This document shows positions 46,806-55,807 of a DNA stretch of 64,000 nucleotides, in pieces. Every line of letters begins with the position of its first letter. Positions within the stretch are counted from its first letter, which is position 1. A program made the translations under genes and the position numbers. Source of the DNA: Mycolicibacterium sp. lyk4-40-TYG-92 (GTDB taxonomy: Bacteria; Actinomycetota; Actinomycetes; Mycobacteriales; Mycobacteriaceae); NCBI RefSeq assembly GCF_030209435.1, contig NZ_JARVRX010000006.1, positions 1 to 64,000 on the forward strand, given 5' to 3'. The notes under the pieces were generated by a model. That model had not been told where the DNA came from. It did no database searches and was given only the letters and a program-made list of their open reading frames with translations.

Positions 46806-48359
46806 TCAGTGCCGGGGCAGCTTCGTCACTGCGCGCACGATCGGCACCAGCGACTTCTGCCACAGCGACTTCGACAGGCCGAACGGCGGGTCGAGGTTGA
46901 GCACCTTCGACGTCGAAATGGTCTGGGACTCGGTGTATTTCAGCAGGCCCTCAGCGCCGTGCCGACGTCCCACACCGGAGATTCCCATGCCACCCATGGG
47001 CGCGCCGAGGCTGCCCCAGGCCAGGGCATAGCCCTCGTCGACGTTGACAGTGCCGGACCGCAGGCGGGATGCGATCTGCTCGCCCTCCTCGATCGAGGCG
47101 GCCCACACGCTGGCGTTGAGCCCGTACTCGGTGTCGTTGGCCTTGGCGATGGCCTCGTCGACGTCGGCGACCGGGTAGATCGACACCAGCGGACCGAAGG
47201 TCTCGTTGTTGGCGCACTCCATGTCGGGGGTGACGTCGGTGAGCACGGTCGGCTCGTAGAACAGCGGGCCGATGTCCGGGCGGGCGTTGCCACCGGCAAT
47301 CACCTTGGCGCCCTTGACCTTCGCGTCGTCGACGTGGCCGGAGACGGTCTTGAGCTGGCCCTCGGAGATCAGGCTGCCCATGTCCACGCTGAAGTCGTAG
47401 GCGGTGCCGAGCTGCATCTTGCGCACCTGGTCGCCGAACTTGCGGGTGAACTCGTCGGCGATGTCCCGCTCGACGTAGATACGCTCGATCGAGATGCACA
47501 ACTGACCGGCGTTGGAGAAGCAGGCGCGGGTGGCGGCCTTGGCCACCTTGTCGAGGTTGGCGCCCTGGGCGACGATCATGGCGTTCTTGCCGCCGAGTTC
47601 GGCGGAGAACCCGATGAGACGACGGCCGGCATGCTCGGCGAGGTGGCTGCCGGTGGCCGAGGAGCCGGTGAACATCAGGTAGTCGCAGTTTTCGGCGATC
47701 GCGGTGCCCACCACCGAGCCCGGCCCGGGAACCACGGCGTAGAGCGCGCGCGGCAGACCGGCGCGGTAGAGCAGCTCGGCGCAGGCGAGCGCGCAGTACG
47801 GGGTCTGGCTGTCCGGCTTGAGTACCACCGCGTTGCCGGCGAGCAGGGCGGGCACCGCGTCGGAGGCCGTCAGGGTCATCGGGTAGTTCCACGGCGAGAT
47901 GACGCCGACGACGCCCTTCGGCTGGTAGGCGACGGTGGTCCGGTTCAGGCCCGGCAGCAGCGGCGCGACGCGACGGGGCTTGAGCAGCTTGGCGGCGACC
48001 TTGGCGTAGTAGTCGGCGTTGGCGAACAGGTCGATGATCTCTTCCTGGGCCGCCCAGCGGGCCTTGCCGGCCTCGGCCTGCAGCAGGTCCATCAGGAACT
48101 CGCGGTTCTCCAGGACCAGGTCGCGGTAGCGCGCGATCACCGCGGCCCGCTCGGCTACCGGACGCTTGACCCAATCACGCTGGGCGGCACGCGCTTTGGC
48201 GAACGCCTTCTCGGCATCCTCGGCGGTCGCGACCGGGATGGTGGTCAGCGGCTTGCCGGTGAAGACTTCGTCGATGGTGCGGGTCGGCCTGGCGTCGATG
48301 TTCTCGAGGGCGGCCAGTTGACGCAGACGATCGAAAACCTGCGCTGACGGTGCGGGCAT
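46806..48359 (-). CDS. gabD2: Succinate-semialdehyde dehydrogenase GabD2-type
   Basis: 517 residues. Aldehyde dehydrogenase with catalytic Cys in SNAGQLCISIERIYV, general base Glu in ELGGKNAM, and Asn in SPWNYP. Length and the ACFSNAGQLCISIERIYV segment match GabD2 (Rv1731) of M. tuberculosis. It oxidises succinic semialdehyde to succinate. Stands alone; not part of this locus in M. tuberculosis. Confidence 0.87.
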   Translation of the reverse strand: MPAPSAQVFDRLRQLAALENIDARPTRTIDEVFTGKPLTTIPVATAEDAEKAFAKARAAQRDWVKRPVAERAAVIARYRDLVLENREFLMDLLQAEAGKARWAAQEEIIDLFANADYYAKVAAKLLKPRRVAPLLPGLNRTTVAYQPKGVVGVISPWNYPMTLTASDAVPALLAGNAVVLKPDSQTPYCALACAELLYRAGLPRALYAVVPGPGSVVGTAIAENCDYLMFTGSSATGSHLAEHAGRRLIGFSAELGGKNAMIVAQGANLDKVAKAATRACFSNAGQLCISIERIYVERDIADEFTRKFGDQVRKMQLGTAYDFSVDMGSLISEGQLKTVSGHVDDAKVKGAKVIAGGNARPDIGPLFYEPTVLTDVTPDMECANNETFGPLVSIYPVADVDEAIAKANDTEYGLNASVWAASIEEGEQIASRLRSGTVNVDEGYALAWGSLGAPMGGMGISGVGRRHGAEGLLKYTESQTISTSKVLNLDPPFGLSKSLWQKSLVPIVRAVTKLPRH

Positions 48360-48738
48360 ACTGGCTCTCCTGAGTCGATCACGGTTGCGCGGTAATTTTG
48401 CGGTACCGGCGGTCTCGGTAACACTACTCGACAGCGTGCGGCTGCCATAGATCCAGCTTTTTACAAATCGGCCATTATGTCAATGAACTGGGCAAAATTA
48501 CCCACTTCGTCTGGCCGGGCAGTCCGTTGGGGGGATTCGGCGTCGAGATACCCGGGCTACCGGGTTGATCCGGTATCCACGGCGCACTTGTTCGAGTGCG
48601 GTGTGCCGTCATGTCAGGATCAATGATTCTGGGCGCGGAAATCGAGTTGGCGCTGCATCCTGGGCGCAATCGTGCGAGTAGGCCCCGGCGAGGGACGCAG
48701 ACTCAACCGCGCCAACGCACCGCCCTGCCGAATCTCTC
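48360..48738. other. Intergenic region between gabD2 and dnaE2, no gene seen
   Basis: 379 bases. GATACC (48547-48552) and GGTATC (48572-48577) form a bulged inverted repeat around CCGGG/CCGG blocks. GGCGCAC and GTGTGCC (about 48580-48607) form another weak stem. These may serve dnaE2 termination. The gabD2 promoter should lie in the left part; no strong -10/-35 pair stood out. Confidence 0.5.
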
Positions 48739-51700
48739 TCACTGGAAGTCCCGGGACTTGGCCGCTACCCGCAGGTCGAGCCGGCCCATCCGGTCCGCGA
48801 TCACGGTGACCGCCCCGCTGGCGTTCTGCACGATGCCGCGCACCAACAGCGCCGGCGCGGTCTGCGCCAGTTTCCGGTGCCGGGACCACACCCCCGGTGC
48901 GCACAGCACGTTGACCATGCCCGTCTCGTCCTCCAGGTTGATGAACGTCACGCCCTGCGCGGTGGCCGGACGTTGCCGGTGCGTCACCGCGCCGGCCACC
49001 ACGATGCGAGTGCCGTCGGGCACTTCCAGCAGCCTGTTCGCCGGCACCACGTCCAGCGCGTCGAGGTCTTCCCGCAGGAATTGGGTCGGGTAGCTGTCCG
49101 GCGAGACACCCGTGGCCCACACATCGGCGGCCGCCAGTTCCAGGTCCGTCATGCCGGGCAGCGCCGGTATGCCGCCGGCCGACCCGACACCCGGCAACCG
49201 GTCGGGGCGTTCCGCGGCCGCCGCCCCGGCCGCCCACAACCCCTCCCGCCGGGTGATGCCGAAACACCCCAGCGCGCCCGCGGTCGCCAGCGCCTCGGCC
49301 TGCGGCACCGACAGCTGCACCCGACCGGTCAGGTCGAGCAGAGAAGCAAACCGCCCGTTGGCATTTCGCTCGTCGACGATGCGCTGCGCCAACTCATCCC
49401 CGATATGCCGGACCGTGCCCAACCCCAGCCGCACCTCGGTGCCGCGGTTCTCGCACGTCGCATATGCCAGGCTCGCGTTGACGTCCGGGCCGTGGACCAG
49501 CACCCCGTGCCGGCGGGCGTCGGCCACCAGCGACTGCGGCGAGTAGAAGCCCATGGGCTGGGCCCGCAGCAATGCCGCACAGAACACCGCGGGGTGGTGC
49601 AGCTTGAACCACGACGAGGAGAACACCAGCGACGCGAAACTCAGCGCGTGACTCTCCGGAAAGCCGAAATTGGCGAAGGCTTCGAGCTTTTCGTAGATCC
49701 GCTCGGCTGTCGACCCGGTGATGCCGTGCAGTTCGCGCATGCCGTCGTAGAACCGCCCGCGCAACTGCCGCATCCGTTCGGTGGAGCGTTTGGACCCCAT
49801 GGCCCGGCGCAACTGGTCGGCCTCGGCCGGGGTGAAACCGGCGCAGTCGACAGCCAGCTGCATGAGCTGTTCCTGAAACAGCGGCACGCCCAGGGTCCTG
49901 GTCAGTGCCGCTTCCATGGACTTGTGCTCACAGGTCGCGTCTTCCAGTCCGTTGTGCCGCCGGATGTACGGGTGCACCGAGCCACCCTGTATCGGGCCGG
50001 GCCGGATCAGCGCCACCTCGACCACCAGGTCGTAGAACTTCTTGGGCTTCAGCCGCGGCAACGTGGCCATCTGGGCCCGGGACTCGACCTGGAACACCCC
50101 CACCGAGTCGGCGCGCTGCAACATCTCGTACACCGCCGGCTCGGTCAGATCCAGCTTGGCCAGATCCACCTCGATGCCCATGTGCTCCCGGGCCAGGTCG
50201 ATCATGTAGTGCAGGGCCGAGAGCATGCCCAGCCCGAGCAGGTCGAACTTCACCAAACCGATTGCCGCACAGTCGTCCTTGTCCCACTGCAGCACGCTGC
50301 GGTTCTCCATCCGCGCCCACTCCACCGGACACACGTCCGCGATCGGACGGTCACAGATCACCATGCCGCCGGAGTGAATTCCCATGTGCCGCGGCAGATT
50401 CCTGATCTGCATCGCCAGGTCGATCACCGCCTCGGGGATCTCCTCGACGTCCGGAGAGTCGGCGAGTCCGTTCCACCGGCTGATCTGCTTGCTCCAGGCA
50501 TCCTGCTGTCCCTGCGAAAAGCCCAGGGCCCGCGCCATGTCCCGCACCGCGCTACGGCCGCGGTAGGTGATGACGTTGGCCACCTGCGCGGCGTAGTCCC
50601 GGCCGTACTTCTCGTAGACGAACTGGATGACGTTCTCGCGCAGGTCCGATTCGATGTCGATGTCAATGTCCGGTGGGCCGTCGCGCGCCGGGGACAGGAA
50701 TCGTTCGAACAGCAGCTCGTTGGCCACCGGGTCGACGTTCGTGATCCCCAGGGCGTAGCAGACCGCCGAGTTGGCAGCCGATCCCCTGCCCTGACACAAG
50801 ATGTCACTGTTCCGGCAGAACTCGGTGATGCTGTGCACCACCAGGAAGTAGCCCGGAAACTCCAGTTGTTCAATGATTTTGAGCTCATGCTCGATCTGCC
50901 GGTATGCCTTCTCCCGATCCGCATCCGGCTTCCAGCCGTAGCGACGGGCCGCCCCCTCCGCCACCAGCTCGCGCAGCCAGCTGATCTCGGTGTGCCCTTC
51001 CGGCACGTCGAACGGCGGCAATTTCGGTGCGATCAAACGCAATTCGAACGCACACTGCTCTCCCAGTTCGGCGGCGGCCGCCACCACGCCCGGATGATGG
51101 GCGAACAGCCGGGCCATCTCCGCCCCGGATCTCAGGTGCGACCCGCCCAGCGGAGCCAGCCAGCCTTCGGCCTCATCCATCGAGTGGCGAGCCCGGATGG
51201 CGCCCATCGCCATCGCCAGCCTTCCCCGCGAGGGCGCGGCGAAATGCGCGGCGGTGGTGGCGACGACATCGAGGCCGAAGCGCGGCGCCAACGCCGCCAG
51301 CGTCGCATTGCGTTCATCGTCGAGCGGGTATCCGTGGTGGGTCAGTTCTATGGTCACCCGGTCCGCACCAAACCTGTCCACCAGGCTGGCCAGCGCCTTG
51401 CCTGCCGCTTCCGCACCACCTGACGACAAGGCTTGGCGCACATGACCTTTACGACAACCAGTGAGAATCTGCCAGTGCCCGCCGGCGGCTCCGGTGAGGG
51501 TATCCAGGTCATAACTGAGCACCCCCTTCTCACCGCCGGCCAGATGCGCCCGCGCCAGTTCCCGCGACAGCCGCCGGTACCCCTCGGGCCCGCGGGCCAG
51601 GACCAGCAGATGCGGACCGGGCGGGTCGGGCAACTCGGTGCGGGCAGTGTTGCTGAGCGACAGTTCTGCGCCGAAAACCGTCGCCATGTCGAGTTCTTTG

Positions 51701-52038
51701 GCGGCCTCGGCGAAACGCACGACACCGTAGAGCCCGTCGTGGTCGGTCAGTGCGATGGCCCGCAAATCCAGCCGGACGGCCTCCTCCACCAGCTCCTCCG
51801 GAGTGCTGGCACCGTCGAGGAAGCTGTATGCGGAATGGGCATGCAACTCGGCGTACGGCAGCGACGTCCCCGGCCGCGCCGGGCGGTTCACCGGTTGATA
51901 GTCACCGCGCTTACGCGACCACGCCGGACTGTCCCCGCCGTCGGCCGGCGACTCCGGAGCAGCGCCGGCCACCCGAGGTTTACCCTCGAGCACCCGCTGC
52001 ATCTCCGCCCAGCTCGGCGGCCCATTGTGCCAACCCAC
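48739..52038 (-). CDS. dnaE2: Error-prone DNA polymerase DnaE2
   Basis: 1099 residues from GTG 52038 (opens MGWHNGPPSWAEMQRVL as in M. tuberculosis DnaE2, Rv3370c). PHP domain YAELHAHSAYSFLDGASTP, polymerase core with the acidic PPDIDIDIESD motif and GRGSAANSAVCYALGIT, and a C-terminal OB domain. DnaE2 works with ImuA' and ImuB in damage-induced mutagenesis. A LexA box lies at 52052-52067. A minus-strand TACGCT (plus 52045-52050) ends six bases before the GTG, so the message is probably leaderless and the LexA box lies in the promoter spacer. Confidence 0.95.
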   Translation of the reverse strand: MGWHNGPPSWAEMQRVLEGKPRVAGAAPESPADGGDSPAWSRKRGDYQPVNRPARPGTSLPYAELHAHSAYSFLDGASTPEELVEEAVRLDLRAIALTDHDGLYGVVRFAEAAKELDMATVFGAELSLSNTARTELPDPPGPHLLVLARGPEGYRRLSRELARAHLAGGEKGVLSYDLDTLTGAAGGHWQILTGCRKGHVRQALSSGGAEAAGKALASLVDRFGADRVTIELTHHGYPLDDERNATLAALAPRFGLDVVATTAAHFAAPSRGRLAMAMGAIRARHSMDEAEGWLAPLGGSHLRSGAEMARLFAHHPGVVAAAAELGEQCAFELRLIAPKLPPFDVPEGHTEISWLRELVAEGAARRYGWKPDADREKAYRQIEHELKIIEQLEFPGYFLVVHSITEFCRNSDILCQGRGSAANSAVCYALGITNVDPVANELLFERFLSPARDGPPDIDIDIESDLRENVIQFVYEKYGRDYAAQVANVITYRGRSAVRDMARALGFSQGQQDAWSKQISRWNGLADSPDVEEIPEAVIDLAMQIRNLPRHMGIHSGGMVICDRPIADVCPVEWARMENRSVLQWDKDDCAAIGLVKFDLLGLGMLSALHYMIDLAREHMGIEVDLAKLDLTEPAVYEMLQRADSVGVFQVESRAQMATLPRLKPKKFYDLVVEVALIRPGPIQGGSVHPYIRRHNGLEDATCEHKSMEAALTRTLGVPLFQEQLMQLAVDCAGFTPAEADQLRRAMGSKRSTERMRQLRGRFYDGMRELHGITGSTAERIYEKLEAFANFGFPESHALSFASLVFSSSWFKLHHPAVFCAALLRAQPMGFYSPQSLVADARRHGVLVHGPDVNASLAYATCENRGTEVRLGLGTVRHIGDELAQRIVDERNANGRFASLLDLTGRVQLSVPQAEALATAGALGCFGITRREGLWAAGAAAAERPDRLPGVGSAGGIPALPGMTDLELAAADVWATGVSPDSYPTQFLREDLDALDVVPANRLLEVPDGTRIVVAGAVTHRQRPATAQGVTFINLEDETGMVNVLCAPGVWSRHRKLAQTAPALLVRGIVQNASGAVTVIADRMGRLDLRVAAKSRDFQ

Positions 52039-52051
52039 CACATCAGCGTAT

Positions 52052-52067
52052 TCGAAACTTTGTTCGA
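52052..52067. promoter_or_regulatory. LexA/SOS box of dnaE2
   Basis: TCGAAACTTTGTTCGA matches the mycobacterial SOS consensus TCGAAC-N4-GTTCGA with one change. It starts 14 bases upstream of the dnaE2 start and fills the spacer of the proposed promoter (TGGCAC, 17 bases, TACGCT on the minus strand). Confidence 0.85.
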
Positions 52068-52148
52068 GTGCCACATATGCCGGCTCTCCGGGAACTCGGG
52101 CGACTCCCAAACGACTAGATCCCAAAGAGCGCCAGAGAGGGACAGACG

Positions 52149-52577
52149 ATGGCCATGCTGAGGCACTTGGGCACGCTGGAACGTGAGGTGATGGATCACC
52201 TCTGGGACGCGGACGGGCCACAGACCGTTCGCGAGGTCCATCACGCCATCTGCGCGGAACGCAAGCTCGCGTACACAACCGTCATGACGGTGCTGCGCAG
52301 ACTCGCAGGCAAGGGCGTGGTCCGCCAACTGCGCCACGATCGCGCGCACCGCTACGTCGCATCGCGCAGCCGAGACGAACTGGTGGCCGGCCTCATGGTC
52401 GATGCGCTCGGACAAGCTGCCGGGCAGAACGACCGGCACGCGGCGCTGGTGCACTTCGTCACGCAGGTCGGCGCCGACGAGATCGATGTACTCCGCCGAG
52501 CCCTCGCCGCCGTCGACCCCGGAGCACACGAAACCGGCAGCCGCCCAGTGCGTTTGACACGCAGAATCAGCGCCTGA
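52149..52577 (+). CDS. BlaI/MecI/CopY-family regulator
   Basis: 142 residues. Penicillinase-repressor winged helix (LGTLEREVMDHLWDADGPQTVREVHHAICAERKLAYTTVMTVLRRLAGKGVVRQLRHDRAHRYVASRSR). GAGAGGGAC precedes the ATG. M. tuberculosis BlaI (Rv1846c) controls beta-lactamase and ATP synthase genes; this paralogue is shorter in its neighbourhood context, with no BlaR-type sensor protease beside it. Divergent from dnaE2, so the SOS box might affect both. Targets unknown. Confidence 0.87.
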   Translation: MAMLRHLGTLEREVMDHLWDADGPQTVREVHHAICAERKLAYTTVMTVLRRLAGKGVVRQLRHDRAHRYVASRSRDELVAGLMVDALGQAAGQNDRHAALVHFVTQVGADEIDVLRRALAAVDPGAHETGSRPVRLTRRISA

Positions 52578-52587
52578 ACGAACTCAC

Positions 52588-53016
52588 TCAGTCGGTGAAG
52601 TCGATCCGGACGGATACCGGAGTGGTTTCCAGCGCCTTCACCATCCCGGCCCCGACCCGACCGAATTTCCGACCGCGCGCGACAACGTCGTCATCCGGCC
52701 GGAATTCCGCAACGCCAGTGCGCCACCGATTCCCCTGGCGCACACGGACATTCGGATTGGCAGTGATATTGCTGCCCCAACCGGACCGCGTACCGTGCTG
52801 ACAGATCACCCAAGCGCCATCCCCGTCGAACTGGGCCGATACGGGGACTCGACGCAACTGCCCGGTCTTGCGGCCAGTGGTCTCCAGTTCCGTGGCCAAT
52901 GCGGTATGCATACCCAGCCTGGTCAGCCCTTTCACCACCGGGTTGAGCACGTAGCGGCCGATGGCACGTTCCCTGCGGAACTTGCGCAGCGTCTTGTCCG
53001 GGCTGGCACTCGTCAT
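52588..53016 (-). CDS. Deazaflavin (F420)-dependent nitroreductase-family protein
   Basis: 142 residues from ATG 53016 (MTSASPDKTLRKF). DDN-like split-barrel fold: LETTGRKTGQLRRVPV, WVICQHGTRSGWGSNITANPNVRVR. Relatives reduce quinones or activate nitroimidazoles with F420H2; membership in the F420 group is inferred from these motifs. An 18-base near-perfect palindrome lies 60 bases upstream. Substrate unknown. Confidence 0.85.
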   Translation of the reverse strand: MTSASPDKTLRKFRRERAIGRYVLNPVVKGLTRLGMHTALATELETTGRKTGQLRRVPVSAQFDGDGAWVICQHGTRSGWGSNITANPNVRVRQGNRWRTGVAEFRPDDDVVARGRKFGRVGAGMVKALETTPVSVRIDFTD

Positions 53017-53075
53017 GACCGTCTCCGTAGTCGAAGGCACCCGACCACCTGATTGGTGACCTCTCGAGCAGCCTA

Positions 53076-53093
53076 GTAGACCGATCGGTATAC
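53076..53093. promoter_or_regulatory. TetR-type operator candidate upstream of the F420-type gene
   Basis: GTAGACCGATCGGTATAC is an 18-base palindrome with one mismatched pair and a perfect ACCGATCGGT core. This pattern is frequent at TetR-family targets, yet no regulator gene is adjacent. Confidence 0.5.
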
Positions 53094-53131
53094 ATCAAGG
53101 TCGGCCATCACTCGGCCACGCGAGACGCCGA

Positions 53132-53479
53132 TCACGCGCCCCCGCGGGCTGACTCATAATGCTGCAGCAGCTCTCGGGAGAGCCGCCCACGGCTACCGAC
53201 CACATGGCCGTTCGTCCGCAGCCACTCGCGTGCGCGCTGGTGGTGCGATTGCGCCTTGCCGGATGACGACTGTTCGACAGGCCAGTTCGTCCGGTCATTC
53301 CCACGACTCGCCTTGCTGGCCGCCCGGATATACGGCTCCAAACAGCTCCGCATCCGCACCGCATTCGCTTCGGACAGATCGATCGCATATCTGATGCCAT
53401 CGAAGGAGAACTCAAGCGTCGTTGCGGCGGCGGAGCCGTCCAAATCGTCGGTCCAGGCAGTCGAATACCGTTTCGCCAC
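53132..53479 (-). CDS. Lsr2-like nucleoid protein paralogue
   Basis: 115 residues from GTG 53479, chosen because it gives the MAKRYSTAWTDDLDG opening of Lsr2 and has GGAGG 11 bases upstream; the frame extends six more codons. N-terminal dimerisation part (DDLDGSAAATTLEFSFDGIRYAIDLSEANAVRMRSCLEPYI) and a C-terminal DNA-binding part REWLRTNGHVVGSRGRLSRELLQHY, where RGR is the AT-hook-like motif. Lsr2 is an H-NS-like silencer of AT-rich, often acquired, DNA. This is a divergent copy, not the housekeeping one (longer Ser/Gln-rich linker). Confidence 0.85.
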   Translation of the reverse strand: MAKRYSTAWTDDLDGSAAATTLEFSFDGIRYAIDLSEANAVRMRSCLEPYIRAASKASRGNDRTNWPVEQSSSGKAQSHHQRAREWLRTNGHVVGSRGRLSRELLQHYESARGGA

Positions 53480-53613
53480 TGAACCATTCACCTCCACAGC
53501 ATGGCGGCCTGCAGTGTTTCCCCGGCAAAGCTAGTGGAGCGGAACGGGACCGGCAATGCGCTTTCGCCTCTTTTATTTCGCCCGATCAAGTGGTAGTGGC
53601 CCAGGCACTGCGC

Positions 53614-54855
53614 CTAGAAGTCGTCAGGCACACCCGGGGCGACCGGCCAGCCGAACGCCACCGCCGTTCGGTGCACCGAACCCGCGCTGAGCTCTTCGAC
53701 CAGCCCGGCGTTCGCGAGCGCCTGCAGCCCCACCCCGCCGAGGTAGATGGCACCGAGCTCGCGCGCCGAGATCGCGATATCCGCTGGCGCCGTGCTGCTT
53801 TCACATTCGGCACCATCGATTCCGCCACGAAGATGCCACCGACCGGTGTTCCATGGGCAGAACTCGTCGGTGATATCCAGAACCACATCGACCGGGGCGG
53901 CGTAGCTCCGCAAGGTCAGCGCGCGAGGCAGATCGACCAGGCGTACGTACACGCCGTCCCGGACTTGGCACGCCAACGCACGTCGGTCGGCCACCAGGCT
54001 GAGGAGCGGCTCATCGACTGTCGCACCGTCGTATTCGACCCTCCTGATCAAATCCATATCCAGGAGATATCGCCAAATCTGCGCGTACGCAACATGATTG
54101 GTCGCCAGCACTTCTTGGATCTGGAGTTCGCTGTCGGGCTGGCCGCCGCCCGTCCAGCTGACCTTGGGCCGGTAGATGGCGAATCCACTGGCAGTGCCGT
54201 CGGCCTCGCGGTGCAGGAGAAAGCGAAGCTTGCCGAACTCCTTGCGTCTCACCTCATTGTCGTGGATCCAGTTGTCCCACCACGGGCCCGGCCGCTCCAT
54301 CAGTCCGGGCCGCCGCACCATGGCTCGCTGATGAATCTCGGGCCCGCTGGCCAGCAACGTCTCGGCGTCGACATGCGTAACCGAACCGGCGCCGAGCTGG
54401 ACGTCCGGACGAAACCCCAGCTCACGTACATTGCCGGAAAGCTCCGCCACCGGCACTGCCATCCCGTAACCGAAGCGCCCGTAGATGGTGGCCTCCGACG
54501 CGTACAGCATTGCCAGCGCTTCAGTTCCGCGCGCCCGGACGTCCTCGAGTTGGTGGCGCATCATCGCCGTGAGCAGGCCGCGGCGCCGATGGCTGGGCGA
54601 CACGGTGACGGCAGTGACGGCAGCCACCGGCGCGGTGCCACCGCCGGGCAACACCACCTGCTTCCCGAAAGCCCCTGCGGTGGACACCCAACGCATACCG
54701 TCGTGAAAGCCGAACATGCGGTCGTACTCCGTGAAGGCGCGCATCAGGTCGATCTCGTCCTGCTGCGGATCCTGTAAGAACACGCCGTACGACGTAGCCA
54801 TGAACGCATCGAAATCATCACTGTCGCTGACAGCGCGCAGCGTCAAATCACTCAT
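53614..54855 (-). CDS. eis: Eis-type N-acetyltransferase
   Basis: 413 residues. Bipartite GNAT fold with the acetyl-CoA loop VTVSPSHRRRGLLTAMMRHQL, a second GNAT-like middle domain, and a C-terminal SCP2-like domain. The likely general acid Tyr lies in SEATIYGRFGYG, and the protein ends in Phe (PDDF), matching the C-terminal carboxylate used as base in Eis. Eis enzymes acetylate aminoglycosides and protein lysines. Resistance potential is a family inference, not shown here. No regulator adjacent. Confidence 0.85.
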   Translation of the reverse strand: MSDLTLRAVSDSDDFDAFMATSYGVFLQDPQQDEIDLMRAFTEYDRMFGFHDGMRWVSTAGAFGKQVVLPGGGTAPVAAVTAVTVSPSHRRRGLLTAMMRHQLEDVRARGTEALAMLYASEATIYGRFGYGMAVPVAELSGNVRELGFRPDVQLGAGSVTHVDAETLLASGPEIHQRAMVRRPGLMERPGPWWDNWIHDNEVRRKEFGKLRFLLHREADGTASGFAIYRPKVSWTGGGQPDSELQIQEVLATNHVAYAQIWRYLLDMDLIRRVEYDGATVDEPLLSLVADRRALACQVRDGVYVRLVDLPRALTLRSYAAPVDVVLDITDEFCPWNTGRWHLRGGIDGAECESSTAPADIAISARELGAIYLGGVGLQALANAGLVEELSAGSVHRTAVAFGWPVAPGVPDDF

Positions 54856-55010
54856 GCCCCAAGGGATATCACAGGGACCTCACAGGAGTCATCTGAATTT
54901 CCCCGCAGCAAACAGAGACTGAACACCGCCCGTCACGGCTCGAGAACCAATCGGACCGATCACCAAAACAGCTCGGACACTGAACCTTTCAACACGCTAC
55001 CGCCGAGAGT

Positions 55011-55655
55011 TCACCGCTGGGCCGGCGGCGGCTGACTGTAGAGCCGCGCAAACGTATCGAGACGTTCCTGCTTGGTCCGTTGGAGGTGCGTGGCGATGGC
55101 CGTGCTGGCGGCTGCGGCATCGTGCCGCCGGATGGCGTCCATGATGGCTTCGTGTTCGGTCGCCACGTCGGCCAGGTCGTCGCGGTGCATCGCCTCCCGG
55201 TCACACAGGCGCAACCTGGCCACGAGGTTGGTCAGGGTTTCCTGGAGCGTCGCATTGTGCGATGCGGCCCAAAGCACCTCGTGCCATTGTGAATTCAGCT
55301 GCCGGGCCGCGGCCGCGTCCTCCGCCGCGGCCGCGTGCTGGTGCAGTTGCACCAGCTGAGCGACCTGCAATTCGGTGCGTCGTGCCGCCGCCGCCTCGGC
55401 GGCCGCTTTCTCCAGTGCGATGCGGACGTCGTAGATCTCGATGACATCGTCCGGCGAGCCCGAGCGGATGCGGTAGCCGCGGACGGAGCGGCTGATCAGC
55501 CCCTCCTGCTCCAACCGACTCAGGGCCTCGCGTACGGGAGTTCGGGACACACCGTATGCGGCGGTGAGCGCGCTCTCGGTCAGGGGTTCGGCTGGGGAGA
55601 ACCGGCCTGCCAGCAGGTCGGCGCGAAATGCGCTGTGAAATGCCGTCCGTTGCAC
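55011..55655 (-). CDS. GntR-family regulator (FCD/FadR subfamily)
   Basis: 214 residues from GTG 55655, with GGAGG just upstream. GntR winged helix (LTESALTAAYGVSRTPVREALSRLEQEGLISRSVRGYRI) and an all-helical FCD domain whose D/H residues (LNSQWHEVLWAASHN, EHEAIMDAI, ATHL) can bind metal and a carboxylate ligand. Divergent from the ykoEDC-type operon, with TTGTATACAA in between; probably its repressor. Confidence 0.88.
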   Translation of the reverse strand: MQRTAFHSAFRADLLAGRFSPAEPLTESALTAAYGVSRTPVREALSRLEQEGLISRSVRGYRIRSGSPDDVIEIYDVRIALEKAAAEAAAARRTELQVAQLVQLHQHAAAAEDAAAARQLNSQWHEVLWAASHNATLQETLTNLVARLRLCDREAMHRDDLADVATEHEAIMDAIRRHDAAAASTAIATHLQRTKQERLDTFARLYSQPPPAQR

Positions 55656-55701
55656 CGATCCTCCAAGTTTGCGTTGCGTCGAGAATACATTTGGAGCTGA
55701 T

Positions 55702-55711
55702 TTGTATACAA
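55702..55711. promoter_or_regulatory. GntR operator candidate TTGTATACAA
   Basis: Perfect 10-base palindrome 47 bases upstream of the GntR start, in the divergent gap to the ykoE-like gene. TTGTATACAA fits the common FCD-GntR pattern. Confidence 0.6.
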
Positions 55712-55769
55712 GAAATACTCATGGTGACGGGAAGGCATACAGCTGTTGCGGCTGCCGTCCATACTTGTT

Positions 55770-55794
55770 GCCGTCGCGGTCCCCGCGCGACGGC
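55770..55794 (+). promoter_or_regulatory. Leader hairpin before ykoE
   Basis: GCCGTCGCG (55770-55778) pairs with CGCGACGGC (55786-55794) around a 7-base loop, ending two bases before AAGGAG. It could affect access to the ribosome site. No TPP riboswitch motif was found in this leader. Confidence 0.45.
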
Positions 55795-55807
55795 ATGAAG
55801 GAGACGT

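Noticed and set aside
48877..51423. 848-codon open frame opposite dnaE2
   Set aside because: Antisense shadow of the polymerase gene, with no plausible start or domain.
55656..55807. TPP riboswitch in front of ykoE
   Set aside because: Expected by function, but the CTGAGA and ACCTGA-type core motifs are absent.
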